Assembly (NCBI RefSeq): GCF_009905375.1
Contig: NW_027420023.1
Span: 1 to 64,000, forward strand
Length of the DNA: 64,000 bases
Direction of reading: 5' to 3'
Source of the DNA: Apium graveolens
Lineage: Eukaryota; Streptophyta; Magnoliopsida; Apiales; Apiaceae
The position numbers were made by a program, and so were the translations under genes. Within the stretch, counting starts at the first letter, position 1; each line of letters starts with the position of its first letter. Below the pieces are notes generated by a model. The model had not been told where the DNA came from. It saw nothing but the letters and a program-made list of their open reading frames with translations, and made no database searches. This document shows, piece after piece, positions 35,942-46,900 of this stretch.

Positions 35942-36028
35942 GGCTCAGTGGGCGTCCATGATAGTGTAAGTGGCTCAGTGGGAGTCCATCAAATGCATAA
36001 GTGGCTGAGTGGCAGTCCAGCATAAGGT
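35942..36028 (+). repeat. Three 30-31 bp GGCTCAGTGG units in H's 5' LTR
   Basis: GGCTCAGTGGGCGTCCAT, GGCTCAGTGGGAGTCCAT and GGCTGAGTGGCAGTCCAG, each ending in a variant of ATAAG. Also at about 58140-58227. F's LTR has only a diverged single version. Confidence 0.88.
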
Positions 36029-36303
36029 CCTATTACGACCAGGGTGATGACCAGTGGGGAATTCGTCCATCTACTAGTAGAAAAGGTTACTTATGGGTAT
36101 CTTCGCCTGATCAGCAAGATATCTGGTTTATGCCAAATTCTTTTCCTTTCCAAATTTATTGGATATTGCAATTCTGTTCATACTTTACATGGCAGAGGTC
36201 TTCAGGAAATTGTATAAAGAAGATGTATATGTGGATATATATATATATCAGAACTTAATGAAGTATATCATGACTTCATTTCCTTTAATAAAATTTCAAA
36301 GAT

Positions 36304-36308
36304 TTAAT
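36304..36308. other. Target site duplication of C (TTAAT), left
   Basis: TTAAT also at 48467-48471; the uninterrupted site GATTTAATCTATTC is seen in H's 3' LTR at about 58501. Confidence 0.95.
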
Positions 36309-36907
36309 TGTTAGATATATTTGATAATGTCATGGCTAATATGTTTTATGTTTAGATTTCAGATCTTATTTGAACAGAACAAATCAGTACTTAACTGATC
36401 AGTACTTATACTGGAAGTCAGAACTTAAGGGATATCAGTACTTATGTCATCAGGAGATAGATATCAGAACTTAAGTGCTGAAGGATGATCAGATAAGGAC
36501 AGTAGCTGATTAAAGTTAAGAAGATCAAGATAAACATAAGAAGAGATATGCATGAAGAAGGAATTCCGTGAAGAATGGAATACTTGGAATAGAAGATATC
36601 TGATTGATATATTTTAGGAAGCAGAATTATATTCCATATCAATTAGCGAATATCTTGTAACTGTGTAGTATATAAACACAGAGATAGAGTTTACACTAGA
36701 TGTGTTATCATTATCGAGAATATTATTTAATATAACTCTAGAAGCTCTCGTGATATTTTGTTCATCACTGAGAGATAACAGTTCCAGATTGTAACAGAGT
36801 TTATTGTTTAAATAAAGTTTGTTTTCTGTTACATAAGTTCTTGAAGTTTGATTTGATTGTAATAAACACTGTATTCACCCCCTCTACAGTGAAAGTGTGA
36901 CCTAACA
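36309..36907 (+). repeat. 5' LTR of C (599 bp)
   Basis: TGTTAGATATATTTG to GTGACCTAACA. TATATAAA at 36669-36676; AATAAA at about 36810. Five TCAG(T/A)ACTTA decamers lie within 36384-36473. Confidence 0.97.
36669..36676 (+). promoter_or_regulatory. LTR promoter TATA box of C
   Basis: TATATAAA in GTAGTATATAAACACAG; same in the 3' LTR (48228-48235) and in A's LTRs. By family knowledge transcription starts ~30 nt downstream. Confidence 0.7.
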
Positions 36908-36909
36908 AG

Positions 36910-36921
36910 TGGTATCAGAGC
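36910..36921 (+). promoter_or_regulatory. Primer binding site of C (tRNA-iMet)
   Basis: TGGTATCAGAGC two bases after the 5' LTR. Confidence 0.95.
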
Positions 36922-36962
36922 TATCTGTTAACACACATACAGTTAAAGATCCAAACACAATC

Positions 36963-39900
36963 ATGTCTGACACAGAAACTCCAACTAAGCCTACCAAAAC
37001 TGAGGAATCATCAAAGACATCAATTCAGAGTCGATATGAGACTATCAGAGTTCCCATATTGAGACCATCTGAATATCCCATATGGAAGGTAAGGATGACC
37101 ATGTTTCTGGAAGCAACAGATCCAGAATACCTTGATAGAATCAGGGAAGGGCCTCACAAACCTACCAAGCTCGCTGTTGTAGTTCCAGGTGAAGCAGCAA
37201 TGACCGTACCAAAGGAAAAGAATGATTACACTGCTGAAGATATAGCATCTATTGCTAAGGATGCCAAGGTACGTCACTTATTGCATAGTGCCATTGATAA
37301 TGTAATGTCAAACAGGGTAATCAACTGCAAGACTGCTAAGGAGATATGGGATGCACTGGAGACAAGGTGTCAAGGAACTGAAACAGTTAAGAAGAACAGG
37401 AAGACAATACTCACTCAAGAGTATGAACACTTTGACTCTAGGACTAATGAGTCATTGACTGATGTATATGAAAGATTTGTCAAACTCTTGAATGACTTGT
37501 CATTGGTTAATAAGGAGTATGATCTTGAAGATACAAACCTCAAATTCCTGTTAGCTCTTCCTGAATGTTGGGATTTGAAGGCAACAACAATAAGAGACAA
37601 CTACAATCTTGATGAAACAACTCTTGATGAAATCTATGGAATGCTCAAGACTCATGAACTTGAGATGGAACAAAGAAGCAAGAGGAAAGGAGGAAAGTCA
37701 AGAACTGTTGCTCTCAAGGCTGAAGAGAAATCCCCCAAACCATCTTCCTCAAAGAAAGATAAGGGTAAAGCTCTTATCATAAAATCTGATACTGAGTCAT
37801 CAAGTTCTGAGAGTGATGATGACTCAGATTCTGAAAGCTTGCCTGAAACTGATGCTGATGAGGAGATGATGAAGCTGTGTGCTCTTATGGTGAAAGGAAT
37901 CACAAAGATTGCATACAGGAAGTTCAGGAAGGGAAAGAAGTTTTCCAGGAAAGGCATAAGTTCTGATAAGAAGAATTTCAGAAGATCTGAAGGAAAAGGA
38001 GGAAAGTCTGACAGAGGAGATTACGCTAATGTTAAATGTTATAATTGTGGTGAGAAAGGCCACATATCTCCTGAGTGCAAGAAGACCAAGAATGACAAAG
38101 GCAAAGCTCTTGTCACAAAGCAGAAAAGCTGGACAGACACCTCAGACTCTGAAAGTGAGGAGAACTATGCATTGATGGCAAATGCTGATAAATCAAGTTC
38201 TGAGAGCAGTTCTGAAGCTGCTGAAACAAAGGGCAACAGGAAAAATATTTTAGTTCTGGACAGTGGATGTTCAGGACACATGACTGGAAATAAGGCCCTG
38301 CTATCAGACTTTGTGGAGAAAGTTGGCCCAAGTGTTTCTTATGGAGATGGCAACATTGGAAAAACTTTGGGATATGGCAATATCAATCTTGGGAATGTCA
38401 TCATTAAAGATGTAGCTCTGGTCTCAGGACTTAAACACAACTTACTGAGTATAAGTCAAATCTGTGACAGAGGTTATCATGTTGATTTCTTTGCAGAACA
38501 TTGTGAAATAGTTAGTAAATCTAAAGGAAAAATTGTTCTGAAGGGATTCAGGCGTGGTAACATTTATGAAGCTAAGCTTTCAACAAGTTCTGATGGTTCT
38601 GCAATCTGTTTAGTGAGTAGAGCCTCAACTGAAGAAAGCTGGAATTGGCACAAGAAACTCTCTCATTTAAACTTCAACAAGATAAATGAACTGATCAAGA
38701 AAGATCTTGTGAGAGGACTGCCAAAATCAGTGTTTGTTCCTGATGGTCTTTGTGACTCATGTCAGAAGGCTAAACAAAGAAAATCTTCGTTCAAGAGCAA
38801 GACTGAATCATCAATTCTTGAGCCTTATTATCTACTTCATGTTGATCTATTTGGTCCAGTGAATGTCATGTCTATTGCAAAGAAGAAATATGCGTTGGTC
38901 ATAGTAGATGAGTTTACCAGATACACATGGGTGTATTTCTTGCACACAAAAAGTGAAACTGCATCTATCCTGATTGATCATGTCAAACATCTGGATAAAT
39001 TGATCAAAGATTCTGTGAAAATTTTGAGGAGTGATAATGGCACTGAATTCAAGAATTTGATAATGGAAGAGTTCTGCAAAAATCATGGAATAAAGCAGGA
39101 ATTTTCTGCTCCTGGAACTCCACAGCAAAATGGAGTTGTTGAAAGGAAGAATAGAACTCTAATTGAAGCTGCACGAACAATGCTTGAAGAAGCAAAGCTT
39201 CCAACCTATTTCTGGGCTGAAGCTGTGCAGACTGCTTGTTTTACTCAAAATGCAACACTCATTAACAAGCATGGAAAAACACCATATGAGATGGTGAAAA
39301 ACAAGAAGCCAAATCTCAAATACTTTCATGTATTTGGATGTAAGTGTTTTGTTCTCAAGACTCATCCTGAACAGCTATCCAAGTTTGATCTAAAAGCTGA
39401 TGAGGGAATCTTTGTAGGATATCCACTTTCTACAAAAGCCTTCAGAGTCTATAATTTGAGAACAAAAGTGGTCATGGAATCTATCAATGTCTCTTTTGAT
39501 GACAAGAAGATCACTGGACTTGAAGATTGCATTGATCATGATCAGCTGAGATTTGAAAATGAAGATTCATATTCTGATACCTCAAGTCCTGACAGTCTAA
39601 GTCCTGATACTGTAAATTCTGATGGATTAAACTCTGATGTTATTGAAACTGTGGTGACTACGTCAAAGGAAGATGCACCAATGCAGGGGGAGCATACTCA
39701 AGATATTATCACATCTCAAGAAGCATCAGAACATACATCTGGCTCTTCAAATTCTGATTCGTCAAGTTCTGATAAGCCAAGTACTGACAGTGCTGAAAAT
39801 CTAAATACTGAAGGATCCAACTCAGAGAGCATAGTTTCAGGGGGAGCATCAGAAAATGAAACCGAAGACAGCATGAATCATGGGGGAGCATCCAGTTCTA

Positions 39901-41576
39901 GAGAAAATCTTCCATCTGCAAGGAAGTGGACAAAATCACATACACCTGATTTAATAATTGGAAATCCTGAGGCAGGTGTCAGAACTAGAACAGGTACTTC
40001 GAATGAATGTCTTTACAATTCTTTTCTCTCTCAGTCTGAGCCAAAGAAAGTGGAAGAAGCTCTTCAAGATGCTGATTGGGTGCAAGCAATGCAGGAAGAG
40101 TTGAATGAATTTGAAAGAAACAAAGTCTGGACCTTAGTGCCAAGACCCAAGAATAGATCGGTTGTTGGTACAAAGTGGGTATTCAGAAACAAAACTGACA
40201 GTGATGGCATAATTGTAAGGAACAAGGCAAGGCTGGTTGCAAAAGGATATTCTCAGCAGGAGGGAATTGACTATGATGAAACATTTGCTCCAGTTGCTAG
40301 GTTAGAAGCCATAAGGATATTCATGGCTTATGCAGCTCACAAAAAGTTTACTGTCTTTCAAATGGATGTGAAAAGTGCTTTTCTCAATGGAGAATTGGAA
40401 GAGGAAGTATATGTTGAACAACCTCCAGGCTTTGTAGATTCCAAACATCCAGATTATGTCTACAGGCTTGATAAAGCACTTTATGGACTTAAGCAAGCTC
40501 CTAGAGCATGGTATGAGACTTTAGCTCAGTTTCTTCTGGAAAGTGGATTCAATAGAGGAACTATTGACAAAACATTGTTCTATCTCAACCATGGCAAGGA
40601 CTTACTTCTGATCCAAATTTATGTTGATGATATTATTTTTGGGTCTCCAAATGACAAACTTTGCAAAAAGTTTGCCAACCTAATGCAGTCAAGATATCAG
40701 ATGAGTATGATGGGAGAACTTAGTTATTTTCTGGGCCTTCAAGTCAAGCAGACTGAAGAAGGAACTTTTATTTGTCAATCTAAGTATACCAGAAACTTGC
40801 TGAAGAAATTTGGAATGCAAGACTGTTCAAGTGCATCCACTCCCATGGCCACTGCAACAAAACTGGATAAGGATACTGGTAATTCAGTAGATATTACTGA
40901 TTACAGAGGTATGATTGGCTCACTTCTCTATCTAACTGCTAGTAGACCAGATATCATGTTTGCTACCTGTCTTTGTGCAAGATTTCAAGCAGATCCAAGA
41001 GAACCTCACTTAACAGCTGTAAAAAGAATCTTTAAGTATCTTAAAGGAACAGCTGATCTAGGATTATGGTATCCTAGAGAATCAGATTTTAAATTAATAG
41101 GTTACTCAGATGCAGATTTTGCAGGTTGCAAAATTGACAGGAAAAGCACAAGTGGAAGCTGCCAATTTCTTGGAGGCAGGTTGGTTTCTTGGTATAGCAA
41201 GAAACAAAAGTCAATTTCCACATCAACTGCAGAAGCAGAGTATATTGCTGCAGGAAGCTGTTGTGCACAGATTCTTTGGATGAAGAATCAGTTATTGGAT
41301 TATGGGTTAACATATTTCAAAATCCCTATTTACTGTGATAATCAAAGTGCTATTGCTATGACAGGTAATCCAGTTCAACACTCTATGACAAAGCACATCA
41401 GCATCAGGTACCATTTCATCAGGGAACATGTGGATGAAGGTACAGTGGAATTGCATTTTGTTCCCACAGATCAACAAGTAGCAGATATCTTCACAAAACC
41501 ACTGTGTGAAGCTACCTTTTCAAAATTGGTAAATGAACTTGGAATGATTTCAGGTTCTTTCTCTAAATCTGCTTAA
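36963..41576 (+). CDS. gag-pol: Gag-Pol polyprotein of C (1537 aa), intact
   Basis: Start at the ATG of [10 protein letters not shown], matching A's gag; the frame is open further upstream without an ATG. Gag core with YPIWKVRM (~40), CCHC knuckle [14 protein letters not shown] (359-372), then directly protease DSGCSGHM (Asp ~433), integrase HHCC finger (WHKKLSH ~563 to CDSC ~597-600), DDE core (HVDLFGP ~626, RSDNGTE ~690, ERKNR ~727), an acidic Ser-rich linker (~870-990), RT with [10 protein letters not shown] and YVDD (1220-1223), RNase H (YSDADFAG ~1377, STAEAEYIA ~1423, IFTKPL). All catalytic residues present. Between knuckle and protease it lacks the ~355 residues that A's intron encodes. 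Confidence 0.97.
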   Translation: MSDTETPTKPTKTEESSKTSIQSRYETIRVPILRPSEYPIWKVRMTMFLEATDPEYLDRIREGPHKPTKLAVVVPGEAAMTVPKEKNDYTAEDIASIAKDAKVRHLLHSAIDNVMSNRVINCKTAKEIWDALETRCQGTETVKKNRKTILTQEYEHFDSRTNESLTDVYERFVKLLNDLSLVNKEYDLEDTNLKFLLALPECWDLKATTIRDNYNLDETTLDEIYGMLKTHELEMEQRSKRKGGKSRTVALKAEEKSPKPSSSKKDKGKALIIKSDTESSSSESDDDSDSESLPETDADEEMMKLCALMVKGITKIAYRKFRKGKKFSRKGISSDKKNFRRSEGKGGKSDRGDYANVKCYNCGEKGHISPECKKTKNDKGKALVTKQKSWTDTSDSESEENYALMANADKSSSESSSEAAETKGNRKNILVLDSGCSGHMTGNKALLSDFVEKVGPSVSYGDGNIGKTLGYGNINLGNVIIKDVALVSGLKHNLLSISQICDRGYHVDFFAEHCEIVSKSKGKIVLKGFRRGNIYEAKLSTSSDGSAICLVSRASTEESWNWHKKLSHLNFNKINELIKKDLVRGLPKSVFVPDGLCDSCQKAKQRKSSFKSKTESSILEPYYLLHVDLFGPVNVMSIAKKKYALVIVDEFTRYTWVYFLHTKSETASILIDHVKHLDKLIKDSVKILRSDNGTEFKNLIMEEFCKNHGIKQEFSAPGTPQQNGVVERKNRTLIEAARTMLEEAKLPTYFWAEAVQTACFTQNATLINKHGKTPYEMVKNKKPNLKYFHVFGCKCFVLKTHPEQLSKFDLKADEGIFVGYPLSTKAFRVYNLRTKVVMESINVSFDDKKITGLEDCIDHDQLRFENEDSYSDTSSPDSLSPDTVNSDGLNSDVIETVVTTSKEDAPMQGEHTQDIITSQEASEHTSGSSNSDSSSSDKPSTDSAENLNTEGSNSESIVSGGASENETEDSMNHGGASSSRENLPSARKWTKSHTPDLIIGNPEAGVRTRTGTSNECLYNSFLSQSEPKKVEEALQDADWVQAMQEELNEFERNKVWTLVPRPKNRSVVGTKWVFRNKTDSDGIIVRNKARLVAKGYSQQEGIDYDETFAPVARLEAIRIFMAYAAHKKFTVFQMDVKSAFLNGELEEEVYVEQPPGFVDSKHPDYVYRLDKALYGLKQAPRAWYETLAQFLLESGFNRGTIDKTLFYLNHGKDLLLIQIYVDDIIFGSPNDKLCKKFANLMQSRYQMSMMGELSYFLGLQVKQTEEGTFICQSKYTRNLLKKFGMQDCSSASTPMATATKLDKDTGNSVDITDYRGMIGSLLYLTASRPDIMFATCLCARFQADPREPHLTAVKRIFKYLKGTADLGLWYPRESDFKLIGYSDADFAGCKIDRKSTSGSCQFLGGRLVSWYSKKQKSISTSTAEAEYIAAGSCCAQILWMKNQLLDYGLTYFKIPIYCDNQSAIAMTGNPVQHSMTKHISIRYHFIREHVDEGTVELHFVPTDQQVADIFTKPLCEATFSKLVNELGMISGSFSKSA

Positions 41577-42907
41577 ACTTGTTCTATGTTATCAGACTTT
41601 ATGATCAGTATTTACAGAATTAATCTCTTTGTATATTCTGTGCATTAATTGATAAATGTCTTTAAGTACTGACTGTTGTCTGATATATGTTTCTAAACTC
41701 TGATAAGTGATATGTCTGTTTCAGTAACTATTCGATCCCATGAGGATAACTGTGCTAGATACTGACCTACTAGTCTTAAATAAACAAATGATCCCATGAA
41801 AGAAGTAATTATTTCTGTGGAAATCTTATGACACAAGCAAATTCTGATAACTGAGCTTAGTTAAGTTTACTTTGTATATCTTATTACTAAGTCACAAATT
41901 AGAATAATGCTACTCATCTGTTTAAGTTCTGATTCTAGTAAAACTGCTGAATGTACTAAGTGCTGATAAACCTCACTTATCAAAAGAAAAAGAAAAGAAT
42001 CAAAGAATAATATCAGGTACTCCTTTGAGATCTAGAGTAAAAATGTGAATGGGACGAACCAAGTGCATTGCTGGTATTAAGTAAATATGCATTAGAAAAG
42101 CAAAATATTTTCTTGGTGACTTTTCACACTCTATGATTACTGGAGAAATACTCTGATAATAGCATAAATTCTAATAAACAGTCGTGACTCACTTACACTG
42201 AGAAGCCTCTGTAAAATAGAATTTCAAAAGATGCATAAAATTAGCACAAAAACAGTAGAGGTGAACTCATGCATGAACTCATTTATCAGTAGGTTTCAGG
42301 ATAATGACAGCTCTTTAGCAAAATTTTAATTATGACTTATTTCTAAGATGTACTGAAGTAGATCAGACTTTACTCTTTGTCTGTTATTTAGCTTAATGCA
42401 CACACACATCACTCCATATGAATGATGAAATTTCTGTGGTGGTCTATGTTATTTTAGATAAACAGTCATTGTGTCACTTCTGCACAAATTCTGAGGACAA
42501 GTTCTAGTTACACGTTCTGATGATTAAGTTCTGACATTCATAACTAAGAACTTGTATGCGTATTTACTGAGATAGATATTCCTTGTTCGAGTTAAGACAT
42601 TATGTTCTGATGACTGTTAAGTTCTGGTATAGGTCTAAGTTCTGATTTTTCAGTCTAACCCTTTACTTGACTTATTTATGAGTAAAATTTGGTAACAGTC
42701 TCAGATTAATTTCGAAATGTTGAAGTGGAAGATTAATAGTCTATGGTTAAAACATAATGGCACTCGTCCTTGGACAGTTCACTCTTGTTATATGTGCCCA
42801 TTCCTTTTCCAATGACTGTTATTCTTTTTCAAGGTCTAGGGAGACGAGGTAGAATTACTTCTACCTGTCAGCATTCAATATCTTTGCGTCTCTTGGCATT
42901 CTCTTGC
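41577..42907 (+). other. Spacer of C between pol and small ORF
   Basis: 1.33 kb without a supported gene; similar to 1-1380 of A over its whole length, which implies conservation between subfamilies. It includes many AAGTTCTGAT/AAGTACTGAT motifs and probably distal promoter elements of the small ORF. Confidence 0.7.
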
Positions 42908-42915
42908 CTATATAT
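42908..42915 (+). promoter_or_regulatory. Internal TATA box ahead of the small ORF of C
   Basis: TATATATA in TTGCCTATATATACAACC, 81 nt before the ATG; the ATG-proximal leader is pyrimidine-rich (TCTTCTCACACACTTATCC). Same spacing in D. Confidence 0.6.
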
Positions 42916-42988
42916 ACAACCACTTCACATCAGTCTTTCCATCACATTCTTCTCACACACTTATCCTCCTTCTTCTGTCAAAAACAAA

Positions 42989-43264
42989 ATGGTTCGATTC
43001 AACATGTTTTTGAACACACAAACCTTCACAATGGCACTCAGTTGTGCCGAGTGGCGGCAGGAGTGGCATATAACAGCCATTCCTGAGGAGATCTGGGACT
43101 CTGTCCCACAGGAGGTGCTGGCTCACCTTCTATTCTTCGAGATGGATTATCATCGCCATCTGGAGCGCCTGGAGGAGGAAAGGCGGGAAGCTATCCGTCA
43201 GCAAGAGCGAATCATTCGACTCGCTATCTTGTTTGTCGAAGATAGGAAGAGGAGGGTGACTTAA
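42989..43264 (+). CDS. Small ORF of C (91 aa), unknown function
   Basis: ATG in AAACAAAATGG, a good plant start context; the frame is open upstream but that part overlaps the TATA box. N-terminus MVRFNMFLNTQTF, middle with three Trp (AEWRQEWH, EIWDSVP), then a long amphipathic helix rich in E, R and Q (LERLEEERREAIRQQERII) and a basic end. Related to D's 107-aa ORF in the second half. No signal peptide, membrane span or known motif. Its position and its own TATA box suggest an independently expressed accessory protein of the element. Confidence 0.65.
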   Translation: MVRFNMFLNTQTFTMALSCAEWRQEWHITAIPEEIWDSVPQEVLAHLLFFEMDYHRHLERLEEERREAIRQQERIIRLAILFVEDRKRRVT

Positions 43265-43952
43265 TCTCGTCTTCTTCCTGTTCTTCTTCATCCTCAGCTT
43301 TGTCAGGCTTCTTAGCTAGGACTAAAGCTGTTGATGATAGGATTAGAAGCTTAGGGAAAATCTTGTATTGATGTAATTTCTATTTCATATATGTATTGAC
43401 TTGATATATTAATGAAAACTGTTTTTACTTCAAGATTTTGTCTCTGAGTTATTTTATCTGTGTTGTTAAATCCTGCTTGATATTCTGATGACCATTTAAA
43501 TTTTGTCTTTATTTAAGTTCTGATTCTTTGTCAGCACTTATTCATCGAAATTATCTAGGTCATTTTTAACATGATTCATTTTCAGAATATTAATGTTGCA
43601 GTGAAAAATAATTCAATCAGTGCTAACGGTTTTAATTTTGAATCAAAACTGTGTCTCTTGATAACTGAAATGGTTTCTCCTTGAAACAAGGCAACTGGAT
43701 AAGTAATCATTCATGTTTTCTCGAGCCCAGTAACTATCCGTTATTACTGCATGTCTGACAGGTGTCCAACGGTAACATTTTTCTTCGAGTATAAGAACAA
43801 CAGAGAGAAGATTTCTTTAATCTTTTACTTTCTTAATACTTTATCTCTCTTCTTACTTTTACTCTCTTTCTCATTCTTTCTCACGTTGGTTTTTCATACA
43901 GACATTATCTCAAACACCTAACAGGCATACTTGAATTTCAATATTTTTTCAC
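43265..43952 (+). other. Spacer of C between small ORF and ORF3
   Basis: No gene. It has a TATAAGAA at about 43791, a long pyrimidine tract (43820-43885) and a splice-acceptor-like TTTTTCATACAG ending at 43901, 52 nt before the ORF3 ATG. Either could supply an ORF3 mRNA; not distinguishable from sequence. Confidence 0.55.
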
Positions 43953-46900
43953 ATGGCACCAAAGGATTTAATCATTGATGGAGCAAAGTTCGTTCCAAAC
44001 AACTATGCTGCAATTCTTGATCATACTGAAGCTCCATCTGAATTGCATTTTGTGCAAGATCTTCTTGCACATAGTGAGGTTGGGTACGCCTTAACTCAGC
44101 CTGAATTCTTTTCAAGTCAACAAGTTCTGAGGTTCTGGAGGACTGGCGTTTTTGATGATGGTGGTAACCGTGGAACTCCCAGTATTATCTTCCAAGTGGG
44201 TGATTCATCTTTTGTAGTCACTCCTGGTACAGTACGCAGGGCTTTACATCTTCCAGAGGATTGTACTTTCTCAGTTCCAGAGGACTCAGCCCTTCGGGAG
44301 TTAATGGCTGAATTGGGATATGAAAAGAGTCTGACGAAACTTGGACAATTGAAACGGGCTAATATCAGAAGAGAATGGAGTTTCTTCTTCGATTGCATCA
44401 CCAAGGCCTTTGGCAACAAGTGTTCAAATTTTGATGCCATCCCAATTCTGAGTCAGCATATCGGGTATGCTATTATCCATCAAACTCATTTTGATTTTGC
44501 AACTGGAATAATTGGTTTTATTGGGGATAGGATGACAGAGGATCGAGATGTTGTTTATTTTGCTAGATTCTGTCAACTTATTTATACGTATTGTACTGCT
44601 GAACCCCAGTTAGTCAGCACTCAAACCCCACCTTTTAAGGTTGCAAAAAGGTACTTTAACGACCTGATAAATGCTGACACAAAGAAATCAATGGTGAGAC
44701 AATTCCAGATTCCTCAGTCTGTGAAACAGATTCTGGTAAATGCTGATCCAGCTACTTACAAATCTGTTTACTCAAATGTTCAACCAACTCACCATAACCA
44801 AAATCCATCAACCTCAGTCCCTACCTCTCATTCTACTCAACCTACCCTCAGAACTTATCTCAAATCCTATCTCTCTACTTCACAGAATGCTCAACCTTCT
44901 TCTTCAGCACCTACTGTGAAGCCTACATCCTCTAAGCCAAAGAGAACAAAGACTGTTCCTCAAACATCTCATAAGAAGAGGAGGATTACTTTGAGAGATG
45001 AATCAGATTCTGAGGATCAGATTCCATCTTCAGAACCTATGATAGATGAAGCTGAGAAGACAACTTCTCAGAAGGATTCTGCAATTGGGGGTTCTAGGCT
45101 TCTCAAGAGGCTTAGACGTATGACGGTTCCTGCTACTCCCAAGGAATCCAAATCAACAAGAAAGTACAAGAAACAGAGGGCACAGAGGCCAGTTTCAGAT
45201 GATGAGGAGGAAGCAGCTAAGGAAGGGGATCAGGAATCTCTGATCTCACAAGACAAGGAATTTGCTCCAGTCACTTCTTCTCCATCAACTCCATCTCAGG
45301 AACCTGTATCTGACAAGGCTAATTCACCTTCTATATCTCTTGTTGATCCAGGCACAAGTGCTGAAATTGATATTCAGAACTTGGTTGTGCCTGAAATACT
45401 TTTCTTAGAAGCTCCAACAGCAAATAATCCTTCCACAACACCTGTTACTGATGCTGTTCAAACTCCTGAGTTATCACTAACACCTTCTCTGCATCAAGAT
45501 GATGATCAGATTTTAGGTGAGCATCAGGATATGGCTGTTGATCAGAACTTAGTATCAGATCAGCAATTAGAGGATGTTGAAGCCTCCATTGCTACTCATA
45601 CAGTTGTCTTATCAGAAGATACTGATTCTTTAAGTTCTGATGCTGCAAATGTTGGAGATACTGGTGAAGCTGCTACAACTGTAGATGCTGATGCAGCAGG
45701 TCCTTCAGGACATACTCCTCCACTGACTCTTCCTAAGTCTGAACTGCTAAAGGAGTTTGTTATCAGGGATGCACCAGTACCTTGGAGTGAAACTCCTGCA
45801 GGTCAGGAGTGGACTAAGGAATGGAACTCAGTTTCATGTGTTCCAAATGCTTTACATCTTGCTGAGCACTTGACTAAAGCTGATGAAATGTTAAATTCTG
45901 ATGATTTTAAAACTCAGCTTAGGGTCACTGCATTGAGTACTAAACATCTACAAGGTCTTCATTCCAACACTCATGCAGAGCTACACAAGATTCAGGAGAA
46001 CTTTATTAAACAGGAACAAGTTTGGAAACTTGATAAGAAAAAGTTCTTCCAACCTACCATTGACAGGGTTGCTTATATTGAGAAAACTCAAGAGAAGCAA
46101 CAAGCTCAGATTGATCAAATTCTGACAAATCAAGCTTCTCAGCAATCGCAACTTACTGAAATCCAGACCTCAGTGGAATTACTTATCTCTCTTTTATTAC
46201 CTGCTGATGCCAAAAAGGGGGAGAAGGTAATTAAGTCCAAATGCAAAACCAACAAGTCACTGCAAGGAAAGGATGATGGAAAAGATGACCAAGGAAACTC
46301 TGGAATGGGTAGTGGTCATAGTCAAGGTAGAAGGTTTACATCAAGACAAGCTAGTCACAGAACAAGTTCTGATACTGGGAAAAGAATAAGTTCTGCTGCT
46401 GGTAAAAGTATAAGTTCTGATGAACTTCTAGATCTTGATGAGGAAATGTCAAGACAGTTATTTCTTCAAGAAAATCCAGGGATGGACTTGGAAAGTTTAA
46501 AGGAAGAAGAAGCCAGACTTAAATCAGAGAAAGTCACATCTAAATCTGAAGCTTCTGGTAAAAAGTTACTTCCAAAACCTAAAGGCATTGTGATCAAAGA
46601 AAGGATACATACTGAAGAAACTTTGGCTAGATCACAACCACAGATAGATCCAAGATCCAAGGGTAAAGAAAAGGTTGGTGAACCTATCAAGCCTTATGTA
46701 CCTCCTGAGGAAGAAGAAATTACTGTTGGAAAAGATAATCTTGCTCTGACTTCAAGGAAAGTTCTTAAAACAACCTCTGACATGGCTCAAGTTGTTCAGA
46801 GTCAAGAAATTGTAAGTTCTGATATTCAGAAGAAGCAAGTAACCTCTGACAGTGCTCAAGTTAACTTGATATCAGAAAATAAATCTAAAACACTCCTACC

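Larger units (their letters stand above)
33037..36308 (+). repeat. 5' LTR of H, part 1
   Basis: Begins TGTAATAACCCCCAAAA and is broken at 36308 by C. It contains tandem arrays near 35211-35430 and 35942-36028 and TA runs near 35117-35160. Small open frames on either strand recur identically in the 3' LTR and are not genes. Confidence 0.95.
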
